Positions 16,995 to 26,070 of a stretch of DNA of 64,000 nucleotides are shown piece after piece. Where the stretch lies: the NCBI GenBank assembly GCA_965217605.1, contig CBDCJB010000005.1, positions 1 to 64,000 on the forward strand. The letters run 5' to 3'. The notes under the pieces are model-generated. The model did not search any database. It saw nothing but the letters and a program-made list of their open reading frames with translations, and was not told the DNA's origin. The stretch is from JAYYZW01 sp965217605 (GTDB taxonomy: Bacteria > Pseudomonadota > Gammaproteobacteria > Ga0077536). Both the position numbers and the translations under genes were made by a program. The stretch's first letter is position 1. The number at the start of each line of letters is the position of its first letter.

Positions 16995-17005
16995 CGGCGC
17001 GGTGT

Positions 17006-17923
17006 CTAAGCGAGCCCGAGTAACTTCAGCAGCGCCGACCAATAATGGTCGAGAAAGAAAAAGAAGAACAAGCCCGTCAAGTACACGATCGAATAGCGAA
17101 ACGCCGCCATCGCCAGTTCGTCGTCGTGATCGGTTTGCATACGGATCGCGTAGTAGAGGAAACCGGCGTCAAGCGCGAGCGCTCCGATTAAATAAACTAC
17201 GCCGCTCATGTAGGTCGCGAAGGGCAACAGGGTCGCGACGACCAGGATCACGGTATAGAGGAGGATCTGCAGGCGCGTGTAATCGACGCCATGCGTGATC
17301 GGCAACATGGGAATATCGGCGTTTGCATAGTCTTCGCGCCGATAGATCGCCAGCGCCCAAAAGTGTGGCGGCGTCCACGCGAAGATGATGAGAAACAAGA
17401 GCAAGGCATGGGGATCAACCTGCCCCGTGACGGCAGTCCATCCGAGGACTGGCGGCGCCGCACCCGCGGCGCCGCCTATCACGATGTTCTGCGGGGTCGC
17501 GTACTTGAGATACATCGTGTAGATCACGGCGTAGCCAATGAGCGAGGCGAAGGTGATCACGGCCGTCAGCACGTTGACGAACGCCACCAGGAGGTACATC
17601 GATATCGCGCCGATGAGCAGCGCAAACGCGAGCGCTTGCGCCCGGTTCAAACCGCCCTGCGGCAGCGGGCGGTTGCGCGTTCTCGCCATGAGCGCATCGA
17701 TGCGGTGTTCGGCGACGTGATTGATCGCGGCAGCGGATGCTGCGGCGAGCGCTATACCGAGCGTCGCCGGGATAAACAGGCTCAACGGTACGGCGCCGGG
17801 CGTCGATAAAAACATCCCGACCACCGCGGTAAATACGATGAGGACGACGACACGCGGCTTGCACAACTCGGCGTAATCGCGCCAGTGGCCGATCGACGCC
17901 GAAACTGCAGTCGTGCTTGTCAT
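17006..17923 (-). CDS. cyoE: Protohaem IX farnesyltransferase (haem O synthase)
   Basis: 305 residues, nine predicted membrane helices, UbiA superfamily. The prenyl-diphosphate site is NHVAEHRIDALMARTRNRPLP, with the conserved N...D...MxRTxxRP pattern (about residues 66-86), and a second polar loop follows with YRREDYANADIPMLP. It adds a farnesyl group to haem B, giving haem O, which CtaA then converts to haem A. It lies 12 bases after ctaA. In aa3-oxidase loci it is also called ctaB. Confidence 0.96.
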   Translation of the reverse strand: MTSTTAVSASIGHWRDYAELCKPRVVVLIVFTAVVGMFLSTPGAVPLSLFIPATLGIALAAASAAAINHVAEHRIDALMARTRNRPLPQGGLNRAQALAFALLIGAISMYLLVAFVNVLTAVITFASLIGYAVIYTMYLKYATPQNIVIGGAAGAAPPVLGWTAVTGQVDPHALLLFLIIFAWTPPHFWALAIYRREDYANADIPMLPITHGVDYTRLQILLYTVILVVATLLPFATYMSGVVYLIGALALDAGFLYYAIRMQTDHDDELAMAAFRYSIVYLTGLFFFFFLDHYWSALLKLLGLA

Positions 17924-17935
17924 GAGCTCAGTCGT

Positions 17936-18913
17936 TCACATCCGGCGCGTTAGGTAAAGCAGCGAAACCAGGCACATCAGGAGCACGGCGGCTCCCGCGT
18001 TGTGGGCCACGGCGACGGTGAGCGGCAGTCCACCGACGACGTTCGAAATACCCAAGGTGAGTTGGCCTACGAGTGCCGCGAGTATACACCAGGCTACGCG
18101 CAGCAAGCGTTGCGCGCCGCTCTGGAATACGCGCCAGACCAGGCCCAAGATGACTGCGGTCGCGACGATCGCGCCCAGCCGATGCACGACGTGAATGGCC
18201 GTTCGCGCGGGTGTCTCGAGGACGCCGAACTCGTAGTTGATGCCGAGGCCGCGCCACAGTACGAAGGCTTCGCCGAAATCCATTTGCGGCCACCATTGTC
18301 CCTGGCAGGTGGGAAAATCCGTGCAGGCGAGCGCGGCGTAGTTCGCGCTCGTCCAGGCGCCCAGAAAGATCTGCACGAGTAACACGCCGGTTGTAAACCA
18401 TACCGCTCGGCGCAGCGTACCGGCGTCGTCCTGCGATCGTGGCGCCGTTCGCAAACCGAGAAAATTCCACCAGAGCAACGCCAACGTCGCAAACCCGCCG
18501 AGCAGGTGCGCGCCGACTACGAGCGGTTTCAACAGCAGAGTCACGGTCCACATACCGAGTGCCCCCTGAAAGACGACCAGTGGCACCAAGCCGTATACGA
18601 CGAGGTTCGAGCGGCCGCGCCGCTCGGCGTTGCGCGCGGATACCGCCATGATCATGATCCCGAGACCCAAGGCGCTCGCGGCATAGCGGTGCGCCATCTC
18701 ACGCCGTGCTTTGCCAGTCTCCAACGGCCGCCACCGGGGATCGTTACCGCGGATCTCCCCAGGCGCGCTCGGCACGGTCAAACGCCCGTAACAGCCGGGC
18801 CAGTCCGGGCAACCGAGACCAGCGTCGGTGAGCCGCACGTAGGCCCCGAGCACGATGACGATCAAGGCCAACGCGGGCAACACACCCGACAGGAAACGGT
18901 AGATCGCGTTCAA
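17936..18913 (-). CDS. ctaA: Haem A synthase, COX15/CtaA family
   Basis: 325 residues with about eight membrane helices. The first periplasmic loop has GAYVRLTDAGLGCPDWPGC, with the conserved RLT..GL.CPDWP. Haem-ligand His residues are seen in MAHRYAAS, GAHLLGG, HVVHRLGA and VAHNAGA. It oxidises the C8 methyl of haem O to a formyl group, giving haem A. The ATG overlaps the stop of the upstream gene (ATGA), and cyoE follows. Confidence 0.96.
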   Translation of the reverse strand: MNAIYRFLSGVLPALALIVIVLGAYVRLTDAGLGCPDWPGCYGRLTVPSAPGEIRGNDPRWRPLETGKARREMAHRYAASALGLGIMIMAVSARNAERRGRSNLVVYGLVPLVVFQGALGMWTVTLLLKPLVVGAHLLGGFATLALLWWNFLGLRTAPRSQDDAGTLRRAVWFTTGVLLVQIFLGAWTSANYAALACTDFPTCQGQWWPQMDFGEAFVLWRGLGINYEFGVLETPARTAIHVVHRLGAIVATAVILGLVWRVFQSGAQRLLRVAWCILAALVGQLTLGISNVVGGLPLTVAVAHNAGAAVLLMCLVSLLYLTRRM

Positions 18914-19485
18914 TTGATTTTTGACGCCCTGAGCAGGCGCTTGATGTCTTTTTTGATATCCCCGGGCGGCACGTCGACATCGAAAACGATCATCATCTGC
19001 CGCCGCCAGTCGAGGAACACGATGCCGCGGTCCTGCATGCCGGCGCCCCGTTCTGCGAGCGTCGCACTAAGGAAGGTTCGCGCGGTTCGATCCGCAATCA
19101 TTACAACGCGTAATGCGGAATCGGTCGTGTCGTCGATCAAAGCCGCGATGCGTACGCGTGTCGCGCCCTGCCCGAGGACGGTGCGTATGGTCGCGAGTTT
19201 GTTCAAGGCCGCCTCACAAGTGGCCGCACATGGGCCCGGGCCGACGTATACGATCGCCCATTCGCTGGGCTCGAGTTTGATTTCATCCAGCGCCTGCAGT
19301 TCGGGATGCGCGCCGACATCGACCGGCGGCTGAATCAACGTGCCGTGGTTGAGCAAGCCTTGGCCCGTCGACGGCGGGCGAACGACCGCCAGCCACCAGG
19401 CCGCTATCATCGGTACGGCGAACACCGCCACCAAAGCTAAGATCGTCGGTGCTGCGCGAGGTTTCCTTGCGGCGGGTTCAGACAT
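18910..19485 (-). CDS. Thioredoxin-fold, SCO-like membrane-anchored protein of the cox locus
   Basis: 191 residues from the ATG at 19485; the longer frame reads through the SURF1 gene. One N-terminal anchor helix (about residues 13-33) is followed by an extracytoplasmic domain. CAATC (a CxxxC pair) sits where the copper site of SCO proteins lies, but the conserved downstream His of SCO1 is not obvious, so copper transfer is uncertain. Proteins of this kind are regularly found between surf1 and ctaA and probably help cytochrome oxidase assembly. It overlaps both neighbours by 4-8 bases. Confidence 0.75.
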   Translation of the reverse strand: MSEPAARKPRAAPTILALVAVFAVPMIAAWWLAVVRPPSTGQGLLNHGTLIQPPVDVGAHPELQALDEIKLEPSEWAIVYVGPGPCAATCEAALNKLATIRTVLGQGATRVRIAALIDDTTDSALRVVMIADRTARTFLSATLAERGAGMQDRGIVFLDWRRQMMIVFDVDVPPGDIKKDIKRLLRASKIN

Positions 19486-20206
19486 CGTTCTCGTCGCCGC
19501 GCCGGCGCAAGAACCATACCCCGAATACGACGACCACGCCGGCCATCGCAAACCACTGTACGGCATAGGCTGAATGGCGCGCCGAGCCGTCACCGGGTGG
19601 CGCTCGATCGACGTTCAACGCGCCGACGGAATCCGCGTCGAGGTAGATCAAGGTCGGCCACAGCGCAACGTCCAACGCCTCCGCCATCACGGCCATCATC
19701 GGTCGCTGTAGCCTGTACAAGGCCGGACTCAACGCTTCGATCGCATCGGTTTCGCCCGGTAGCACGATACCGACGACCGGCTCCGGACCCAGATAGCCGT
19801 TGATCGTGACCGACTCAATCGGTGTGGGAAGGTCCGGCACCTCCTCGCGCCCGCCGCGCAGAGGTATCCAGCCCCGATTCACCAGTATCGTTCGCCCACT
19901 TTCCGATTCGACAGGGCTCAATACTTCATAGCCGGCTTGACCTTTGTAGATCCGGTTGTCGAGCAGTATCTGCGTCTCGAGGTAGCGGCCGGTGAGCGTC
20001 GTTCGACGCCACAGGTATTCTGCCGGCAGTGTGTGTTCGGCGATCAATTCGAACGGCAGCGGCGCGGCATTGAAGCGTTCGCTGAACGCCTCATGGCGCA
20101 CGCGTTTCTCATCCGCGCGATGCAACTGCCAGAAGCCCAAGGCGCAGAGCAGCGCGAATCCCAATATGAAAACCGCGATCGAAGCGATGCGTTGCATCAA
20201 CGCCAT
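19478..20206 (-). CDS. SURF1 family cytochrome oxidase assembly protein
   Basis: 242 residues from the ATG at 20206; MQRIASIAVFILGF three codons later is an alternative. Two membrane helices lie near the N-terminus (residues 5-24) and C-terminus, bracketing a periplasmic domain. The SURF1 signatures LGFWQLHRADEKR, LDNR-YKGQAGYEV and VNRGWIPL are present. SURF1 helps insert haem A into subunit I. It follows from the divergent DUF2909 gene and leads the surf1-SCO-like-ctaA-cyoE run. Confidence 0.93.
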   Translation of the reverse strand: MALMQRIASIAVFILGFALLCALGFWQLHRADEKRVRHEAFSERFNAAPLPFELIAEHTLPAEYLWRRTTLTGRYLETQILLDNRIYKGQAGYEVLSPVESESGRTILVNRGWIPLRGGREEVPDLPTPIESVTINGYLGPEPVVGIVLPGETDAIEALSPALYRLQRPMMAVMAEALDVALWPTLIYLDADSVGALNVDRAPPGDGSARHSAYAVQWFAMAGVVVVFGVWFLRRRGDENDV

Positions 20207-20274
20207 TATGTCCTCGTCGAGCGATCGCCGATAATGATGCCGAGCCCTTGCGTCACGCTCGTCTGATACCCGAC

Positions 20275-20481
20275 ATGTCATTCGCCAAGATTTTGATCCT
20301 AGGAGTATTCGTGCTCATCCTGGTTTCTCTGGGGACGGCCGCCTACAGCTTGTTTAAAGGCGATGACCGTGACGGCACGGCGACGGTAAAAGCGCTTACG
20401 GTGCGGGTCATCTTATCGATCGCGCTGGTCATCGTAATCATGGCCTTAAATGCTCTGGGGTTAATAGCACCGCACGGGTAA
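20275..20481 (+). CDS. Twin transmembrane protein, DUF2909
   Basis: 68 residues from the ATG at 20275 (MSFAKILILGVFVLI), with CTAGGAG-like purines absent upstream; a longer frame from 20248 is less likely. Two membrane helices (about 4-26 and 42-64) are joined by a short charged loop, GDDRDG. Small DUF2909 proteins are typical of cytochrome oxidase loci in gamma- and betaproteobacteria and usually lie beside surf1. Function is unknown. It diverges from surf1 and converges on coxC. Confidence 0.8.
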   Translation: MSFAKILILGVFVLILVSLGTAAYSLFKGDDRDGTATVKALTVRVILSIALVIVIMALNALGLIAPHG

Positions 20482-20483
20482 GC

Positions 20484-20553
20484 ATGATCCCGGATTCCGC
20501 TACGCTCCATCCAGGTTACACCGAAGGAAAGAGGTAGCGGAATCCGGGATCAT
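20484..20553. repeat. Palindromic repeat, GTAGCCTGGAT family, copy 2
   Basis: Perfect 20-base arms (20484-20503 and 20534-20553), ATGATCCCGG to GCTAC and its complement. The interior 30 bases retain the left-hand TCCATCCAGG but have lost the right-hand match, so this is a partly decayed copy. It lies between the convergent DUF2909 and coxC genes. Confidence 0.85.
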
Positions 20554-20556
20554 TAT

Positions 20557-20584
20557 GAAAAAAGGGCGCTCGTCGGCGCCCTTT
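20557..20584 (-). terminator. Rho-independent terminator of the cox operon
   Basis: A perfect 9-bp stem, AAAGGGCGC (20561-20569) with its complement at 20576-20584, has a 6-base loop. Read on the minus strand it is followed by a run of six or more T. It lies 22 bases beyond the coxC stop. Confidence 0.88.
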
Positions 20585-20605
20585 AATCGTCAGAATACTG
20601 GTGCG

Positions 20606-21481
20606 CTATATCCAATACACGAACGTAAACAGCCCGAGCCATACCACATCCACGAAATGCCAATACCAGGCAACCGCCTCAAACGCGAAGTGGTGTTTCG
20701 GCGTGAAATGACCCCTGAGCGAGCGCACAAATATCGTCGCCAGCATCACCGCGCCCATGGACACGTGAAAACCGTGGAACCCGGTCAACATGAAGAACGT
20801 TGCCCCGTAGATCCCGGAGTTCAAGGTCAGGCCGAGTTCGTGGTAGGCATGGCCGTATTCGCCCGCTTGCAGGTACACGAATAAGACGCCCAAGGCCACG
20901 GTCATCCCGAGCCCGATGGTGAGCTGCTGCCGGCTCCCTTTCTTGAGGCCCCAGTGCGCCCAGGTCACGGTGGCGCCGCTCGACAGCAGGATGATGGTGT
21001 TCCAGAAGGGGATACCCCAAGCGCCGATCGTCTCCTTGAACTGCATGAATCCGTACGTCGACGGCGTAGCGAACAGCGGCCACGCAGCGGCAAACTCGGG
21101 CCATAAAAATTCATTCGTCGCCATCCCGGAGCCTTCACCCCCGAGCCACGGCACGGAGAAAATCCGTGCGTAGTACAGCGCGCCGAAGAACGCCGCGAAA
21201 AACATGACCTCTGAAAAGATGAACCACGCCATGCCCATGCGAAAGCTGACGTCGACCTGATCGTTGTAGACACCGCCTTCGCTTTCCCCGATCACGGTGC
21301 CGAACCAGCCGAACAGCATGAAGACGAACAACAGGAACCCGCTGCCCAAGATAAACGGCCCGGCACCGAGCCCGTTGAGCGTGGTCGCGCCGCCGACGAA
21401 CATCGTGAAGATCGCGATCGTGGCGATGATCGGCCACTGACTCGGTTCGGGGATGTAGTAATCGGAATGTGCTTCAGCCAT
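20606..21481 (-). CDS. coxC: Cytochrome c oxidase subunit III
   Basis: 291 residues with seven membrane helices. Typical motifs are WFIFSEVMFFAAFFGALYY, SGATVTWAHW, TGFHGFHVSMG and the C-terminal HFVDVVWLGLFTFVYW. Subunit III stabilises proton uptake by subunit I in aa3-type oxidases. It follows ctaG and ends at a clear terminator. Confidence 0.97.
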   Translation of the reverse strand: MAEAHSDYYIPEPSQWPIIATIAIFTMFVGGATTLNGLGAGPFILGSGFLLFVFMLFGWFGTVIGESEGGVYNDQVDVSFRMGMAWFIFSEVMFFAAFFGALYYARIFSVPWLGGEGSGMATNEFLWPEFAAAWPLFATPSTYGFMQFKETIGAWGIPFWNTIILLSSGATVTWAHWGLKKGSRQQLTIGLGMTVALGVLFVYLQAGEYGHAYHELGLTLNSGIYGATFFMLTGFHGFHVSMGAVMLATIFVRSLRGHFTPKHHFAFEAVAWYWHFVDVVWLGLFTFVYWI

Positions 21482-21514
21482 GAGGGTGATCTCTGTGTAA
21501 TGTCCTGTTGGTAT

Positions 21515-22069
21515 CTAGTTCAAAAACGCGTTCGCGGTCTCCGACGACTCGAAGAACGTGTAGGCGAGCGTCAGTATCTCGATTTCTGCCGGCAATTCCG
21601 CATCGACGACGAACCGGACCGGCATCACGCGCGACTCGCCGGCTTCGAGCGCTTGGCGCGTAAAGCAAAAACACTCGGTTTTATTGAAATACCGCGCTGC
21701 CTTGTTCGGCGCGACGCTTGGCACCGCGCTGCCGGTGACGGGCCATTGTGCGTAATTCGTCGCCTCGAATTCGACGGTCGTTTCCGCGCCGGGGTGCACG
21801 GCGATCTTGTTCACGAGCGGCTTGAAGTCCCACGGCAGGTCGGCGTTGACGCTGGTCACGAACTCGACGGTGACGTAACGGGTTTCATCGACTCGGACCA
21901 CCGCTGCGTCCGTTGCCGACAAGCGCCCGGTCTTGCCATTCAGGCCGGTGAGCTCGCAGAAGACGTTGTACAAAGGCACGAGCGCATAGCCGAATCCGAA
22001 CATGAGGCAAGTCGCTATCAGCAGTTTCGCCACCGTACGCCGATTAGCTGTTTCAGGTGATGCCGTCAT
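21515..22069 (-). CDS. ctaG: Cytochrome c oxidase assembly protein CtaG (COX11)
   Basis: 184 residues. An N-terminal helix (residues 12-33) anchors a periplasmic domain. The copper motif is CFCFTRQ (Cys-Phe-Cys-Phe), and PLYNVFCELTGLNGKT precedes the domain. CtaG delivers copper to the CuB site of subunit I. It lies between the 41-residue protein and coxC, the standard order. Confidence 0.97.
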   Translation of the reverse strand: MTASPETANRRTVAKLLIATCLMFGFGYALVPLYNVFCELTGLNGKTGRLSATDAAVVRVDETRYVTVEFVTSVNADLPWDFKPLVNKIAVHPGAETTVEFEATNYAQWPVTGSAVPSVAPNKAARYFNKTECFCFTRQALEAGESRVMPVRFVVDAELPAEIEILTLAYTFFESSETANAFLN

Positions 22070-22073
22070 GGTC

Positions 22074-22199
22074 CTAAAAGCGCGACAGGATACCGTAGCC
22101 GTAGATCGCTACTGCAATCACCGCGAGCACGATCGCCATGCGCACGGCGTTGCGGCGTTGAGCCTCATGTAGTTTCGACGATTCATCCTGCTCCACCAT
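22074..22199 (-). CDS. Cytochrome oxidase small assembly protein (41 residues)
   Basis: A short gene below the usual length cut-off. It reads MVEQDESSKLHEAQRRN, then one membrane helix (MAIVLAVIAVAIYGYGIL) and a final SRF. It fills the gap between coxA and ctaG and lies in frame-tight contact: 6 bases after the coxA stop and 4 before the ctaG ATG. Single-helix proteins with a charged QRRN-type start occur at this exact place in many proteobacterial cox operons. A role in assembly is inferred from position. Confidence 0.85.
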   Translation of the reverse strand: MVEQDESSKLHEAQRRNAVRMAIVLAVIAVAIYGYGILSRF

Positions 22200-22205
22200 C
22201 GTGTG

Positions 22206-23801
22206 CTAGCGCATGCCGCCTTCGATCGTCGAGGGCTCGGGCGGCGTAGTGAAGCTGTGGTAGGCCGGCGGTGAGGTCAGCGTCCATTCCAAGCCGTGCG
22301 CGCCTTCCCACACCTGGTCCGTCGCTTTCTCTCCCCCGCGTACACACTGGATGACGATGTAGAGGAACAGGAACTGCGAAAGACCGAAGACGAATCCGCC
22401 GATACTCGACACCATGTTGAAATCGGTGAACTGCACCGCGTAATCGGGAATGCGCCGCGGCATGCCGGCGAGCCCCAGAAAATGCTGGGGGAAAAACAAC
22501 ACGTTGACTGAGATCGTCGACAGCCAGAAATGCCATTTACCGAGCGTCTCGTTGTACATGTGCCCGGTCCATTTAGGCAGCCAGAAGTAAGCCGCCGCGA
22601 AACACGAGTAGATCGCGCCCGTTACCAATACGTAGTGAAAATGCGCGACGACGAAATAGGTGTCGTGATACTGAAAGTCCACCGGGGTCACGCCGAGCAT
22701 GAGACCCGAGAACCCGCCGATCGAAAACAACACGATGAAGGCGATCGCGAACAGCATCGGCGTCTCGAAGGTCATCGAGCTTTTCCACATCGTGGCCAGC
22801 CAGTTGAAGATCTTCACACCGGTCGGTACGGCGATCAGCACGGTCGTATACATGAAGAACAATTCACCCGCCAGTGGCATACCGACGGTGAACATGTGAT
22901 GCGCCCAGACGATGAATGACAGAAACGCGATCGCGGCCGTTGCATACACCATTGAGCTGTAGCCGAACAGCGGTTTGCGACAGAACGTCGGCAGGATCGC
23001 CGAAACGATACCGAAGGCCGGAAGGATCAGGATGTATACCTCGGGATGGCCGAAGAACCAGAAGATGTGCTGGAACATGACGGGGTCGCCGCCCGCCGCC
23101 GCGCTGAAGAAACCCGTGCCGAAGAACTTATCGGTCAGGAGCATCGTCACGGCGCCCGCCAATACCGGGATCGAGGCGATCAACAGAAAGCCCGTGATGA
23201 TCCAAGTCCAGACGAACAAGGGCAGCTTCAACAAGCTCATGCCCGGTGCGCGCATGTTGAATATGGTCGCCATGATGTTGATCGCGCCCGCGATCGAGGA
23301 TGCGCCCATGAAATGTATGGCAAAGATCAGGAAGGGGAACGCGGCCCCGGTCTGCAGCACGAGCGGCGGGTACATCGTCCAACCGCCAGCCGGCGCGCCG
23401 CCCGGCAGGAACAGCGTACAGAGCAACAGGGTAAAGGCGAACGGGAGGATCCAGAAGCTCCAGTTGTTCAAGCGCGGCAAGGCCATGTCGGGCGCCCCGA
23501 TCATCATCGGGACCAACCAGTTCGCGAAGCCCGTCCAGGCCGGCATCACGGCGCCGAAGATCATGACCAGGGCGTGCACCGTGGTCATCGAATTGAAGAA
23601 CTGCGGGTCGACGAACTGCATGCCCGGCTGGAACAACTCGAGGCGGATGATCATCGCCATGGCGCCGCCGATGAAAAACATGACCAGCGAGAACACCAGG
23701 TACATCGTGCCGATGTCCTTGTGGTTGGTCGTCGTCAGCCAACGCATGATGCCGGTTGGATGATGGTCGTGATGATCGTCGTGGGTCGCTGCCTCACTCA
23801 T
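22206..23801 (-). CDS. coxA: Cytochrome c oxidase subunit I
   Basis: 531 residues, twelve membrane helices. The CuB histidines and cross-linked Tyr are in WFFGHPEVYILILPAFG, and the His-His pair is in VWAHHMFTVG. The haem ligands are in THALVMIF-type sequence (TTVHALVMIFG, helix II) and VAHFHYVL (helix X). The K-channel and D-channel residues look conserved, so this is a regular A-type haem-copper oxidase. It is the catalytic subunit that reduces oxygen and pumps protons. It lies between coxB and the small assembly gene. Confidence 0.98.
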   Translation of the reverse strand: MSEAATHDDHHDHHPTGIMRWLTTTNHKDIGTMYLVFSLVMFFIGGAMAMIIRLELFQPGMQFVDPQFFNSMTTVHALVMIFGAVMPAWTGFANWLVPMMIGAPDMALPRLNNWSFWILPFAFTLLLCTLFLPGGAPAGGWTMYPPLVLQTGAAFPFLIFAIHFMGASSIAGAINIMATIFNMRAPGMSLLKLPLFVWTWIITGFLLIASIPVLAGAVTMLLTDKFFGTGFFSAAAGGDPVMFQHIFWFFGHPEVYILILPAFGIVSAILPTFCRKPLFGYSSMVYATAAIAFLSFIVWAHHMFTVGMPLAGELFFMYTTVLIAVPTGVKIFNWLATMWKSSMTFETPMLFAIAFIVLFSIGGFSGLMLGVTPVDFQYHDTYFVVAHFHYVLVTGAIYSCFAAAYFWLPKWTGHMYNETLGKWHFWLSTISVNVLFFPQHFLGLAGMPRRIPDYAVQFTDFNMVSSIGGFVFGLSQFLFLYIVIQCVRGGEKATDQVWEGAHGLEWTLTSPPAYHSFTTPPEPSTIEGGMR

Positions 23802-23822
23802 GGATCTATCCTCTGTAAATGC

Positions 23823-24716
23823 TTAAATGGGTGTCTCGCCCCTCGGATCCCGTTGCGCCACGGCGGTCTTCTCTCGAACCTGCCCGGCCGTGCCCGCCTC
23901 GGCTTGCGCCTTTGCGGCTTTCATCTCCGCGACCCAGGCGGCGTAGGCCTCCTCGCTCACCGCTTCGAGGACGACCGGCATGAAACCGTGGTCCTTGCCG
24001 CAGAGTTCAGCGCATTGACCGCGATAGACACCGGGTTCCTCGATCAAAGCCCATGATTCGTTGATGAAGCCGGGGATGGCATCGCGCTTCCAACCCAGCG
24101 CCGGTACCCACCAGGCGTGGATGACGTCGGCGGCGGTGGTCAGATAGCGAACCTTTTTACCGACCGGCACGATCACGCGCTTGTCGACGTCGCGCAGGTA
24201 ATGCTCGACCGTGTTGGGATCGATACCGGAAGCTAATTGCCGCGCAACGTTCGCTTCATGCGTGATGGTGGAGAAAAAACTGATGTCGTCGTCGATGTAT
24301 TCGTACTGCCATTTCCATTGGTAACCGGTAACCTTGATGGTCATGTCCGCCCCGGACGTGTCTTCCATCATAATCAATGCCTTGGTCGCCGGGATCGCCA
24401 TGCCGACGAGAATGAGAAACGGAACGATGGTCCACGCGATCTCGGCCTTGGTGCTCTCGTGCCATGTCGCGGGCACCGCACCCTTGGACTTTCGGAACGC
24501 CAGCACCGAGTAAAAGATCACGCCGAAGACCACGATGGCGATGATCGTGACGATCCACAGGATCAACATGTGCAGGTCGTAGATCGTGTGGCTGTAGGGC
24601 GTCACGCCCTCGGGCAGATTCAGGTCCCAATCCGCGAGCGCGCTGACTGGCATCAGCGTCATGCCGCCGGCCCATGCGAGCTTCCTGCACAGGTCAGAAC
24701 AATTCCAGAATGTCAT
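23823..24716 (-). CDS. coxB: Cytochrome c oxidase subunit II
   Basis: 297 residues from the ATG at 24716; the upstream in-frame ATG at 24743 lacks family support. A signal sequence (to about Ala23) and two helices precede the periplasmic cupredoxin domain. The binuclear CuA site is CAELCGKDHGFMP, with the earlier His in DVIHAWWVPALG. No cytochrome c domain is fused at the C-terminus; the last 35 residues are a polar tail. It accepts electrons from cytochrome c. It leads the coxB-coxA-small-ctaG-coxC operon. Confidence 0.97.
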   Translation of the reverse strand: MTFWNCSDLCRKLAWAGGMTLMPVSALADWDLNLPEGVTPYSHTIYDLHMLILWIVTIIAIVVFGVIFYSVLAFRKSKGAVPATWHESTKAEIAWTIVPFLILVGMAIPATKALIMMEDTSGADMTIKVTGYQWKWQYEYIDDDISFFSTITHEANVARQLASGIDPNTVEHYLRDVDKRVIVPVGKKVRYLTTAADVIHAWWVPALGWKRDAIPGFINESWALIEEPGVYRGQCAELCGKDHGFMPVVLEAVSEEAYAAWVAEMKAAKAQAEAGTAGQVREKTAVAQRDPRGETPI

Positions 24717-24860
24717 GCTTTTTCGCTCCCCGTAGCGCTGCACCCGAACGGCCGGGACCGGTGCAAACCCAACGCTGCATTGTGTAGATGTACGGACGCC
24801 GGCGGCGGTCTCCCCCTGAGGGCCGCGGCCTACCGCTCAGGCCTCGCGAACCGGCCTATT

Positions 24861-25343
24861 CTACCGGTTTTTACCCAGCGCGTTAATCAGGGCTCGGGCG
24901 AAGGATTGGCGTTCGCCCTCACTCAGAAACTGTCCCAATTCGATGCGCTGTCCCTGTGCGGCAACGACGAGACGCGACGGGTGGTAACGGTACTGTGACG
25001 AGAGCAATTCCACGCGCACCCAGAAGCGGTTGAACTCGACGCGGTCTTCCACGTCCCGCTTGCCGGTCTCGATCACGACTTGGTCACCCGCGATGCGCAC
25101 CACTTCGCGCCGTTCACCGTCGCGCAATACCAGGTAGAACGCGAGCGCGACCGCGAGAACCTCGAGCCCGGAAAACGGCAGGACCAAAGGCAACCCGAGC
25201 GCCAAAAAGAACCCGCCGATCGTAAAGCTCACGACCGCAATGAATGCGATGAAGCGCTTGGCTTCAGTCCAACTCATCGAGCGCGTTGGTTTCAATATCC
25301 AACACGCGTCGTCATCGCGGGGATCATCGAGCTGTGTGACCAA
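24861..25343 (-). CDS. DUF2244 membrane protein of the cox locus
   Basis: 160 residues; two adjacent membrane helices at about 30-72 (FIAFIAVVSFTIGGFFLAL and VLAVALAFYLVL). A C-terminal domain has VVIETGKRDVEDRVEFNRFWVRVEL, typical of DUF2244. The family is common next to cytochrome oxidase genes and its role is unknown. It sits between bioD and coxB on the same strand, 7 bases after bioD, so it may be transcribed with the biotin genes as well. Confidence 0.82.
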   Translation of the reverse strand: MVTQLDDPRDDDACWILKPTRSMSWTEAKRFIAFIAVVSFTIGGFFLALGLPLVLPFSGLEVLAVALAFYLVLRDGERREVVRIAGDQVVIETGKRDVEDRVEFNRFWVRVELLSSQYRYHPSRLVVAAQGQRIELGQFLSEGERQSFARALINALGKNR

Positions 25344-25349
25344 CCGTCT

Positions 25350-26066
25350 CTAATGCTCCTGCTTCATGGGATAAGGCCGCCGTGCAAGCGCGTCGACTTC
25401 GGTCGCCAGCGTGCTCAAGCGCGGCGCGAGTTCGTCCAAGTCGGCGTCCGGCGCCCAATCTAGCATGGCCAGGCGCGGCGCGGGTATGCGCGCGGTCAGG
25501 GTCGCGATCACGTCGTCCAGCGCGAACAACGTGGGTTCCAGAATGTTCGCGACCCAGCCGATCAGCGGCTGGTCTGCCTGTTCGATCGCGTCGGCGGTGA
25601 GTACGGCATGATTGATGCAGCCGAGCTTCACGCCGACGACCAATAACACGGGCAGGTCAAGCGCCGTAACAAGGTCCGCCAACCACAGGTCATCACCCAG
25701 CGGCACGCGCCAACCGCCGACGCCTTCGACGACGACGACGTCCGCCCGTGAACGGCATGCGGCGTAAGCGCGGCTGATGCGATCCAGATCGATGTGCGTA
25801 TGCGCCGCTTTGGCGGCGATGTGCGGCGAACAAGGCGGCTCGAAGGTGTACGGATTCACGTCTTCGATCGGTAACGCGGTCGGCGCAGCGGCGGTCAACG
25901 CTTCGACGTCATCGTTCACGAGGCGCCCATCGATCAACGCCGCGCCGGTCGCGACCGGTTTCATTCCCGCCGCCGACACGCCATTGCCGGCCAGCGCGCG
26001 CAGCAGCGCGCAACTCACGCGCGTCTTACCGCATTCTGTATCCGTTCCCGTAATGAACACCGACAT
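25350..26066 (-). CDS. bioD: Dethiobiotin synthetase
   Basis: 238 residues from the ATG at 26066, MSVFITGTDTECGKT, where the P-loop TGTDTECGKT begins at residue 6; the longer frame runs into bioC. The second conserved motif is VVVEGVGGWRVPL. It carboxylates diaminopelargonic acid with ATP and CO2 to close the ureido ring. It is the last of the four bio genes here. Confidence 0.95.
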   Translation of the reverse strand: MSVFITGTDTECGKTRVSCALLRALAGNGVSAAGMKPVATGAALIDGRLVNDDVEALTAAAPTALPIEDVNPYTFEPPCSPHIAAKAAHTHIDLDRISRAYAACRSRADVVVVEGVGGWRVPLGDDLWLADLVTALDLPVLLVVGVKLGCINHAVLTADAIEQADQPLIGWVANILEPTLFALDDVIATLTARIPAPRLAMLDWAPDADLDELAPRLSTLATEVDALARRPYPMKQEH

Positions 26067-26070
26067 CGCT

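Noticed and set aside
23046..24056. A 336-residue plus-strand open frame over coxA and coxB
   Set aside because: Rich in Arg, Gln and His, as expected for a shadow of membrane-protein codons; both real genes are certain.
24849..24869. AACCGG...CCGGTT followed by TTTTT as a terminator
   Set aside because: On the plus strand it would end nothing, and it overlaps the DUF2244 stop; the 6-bp stem is too weak to call.
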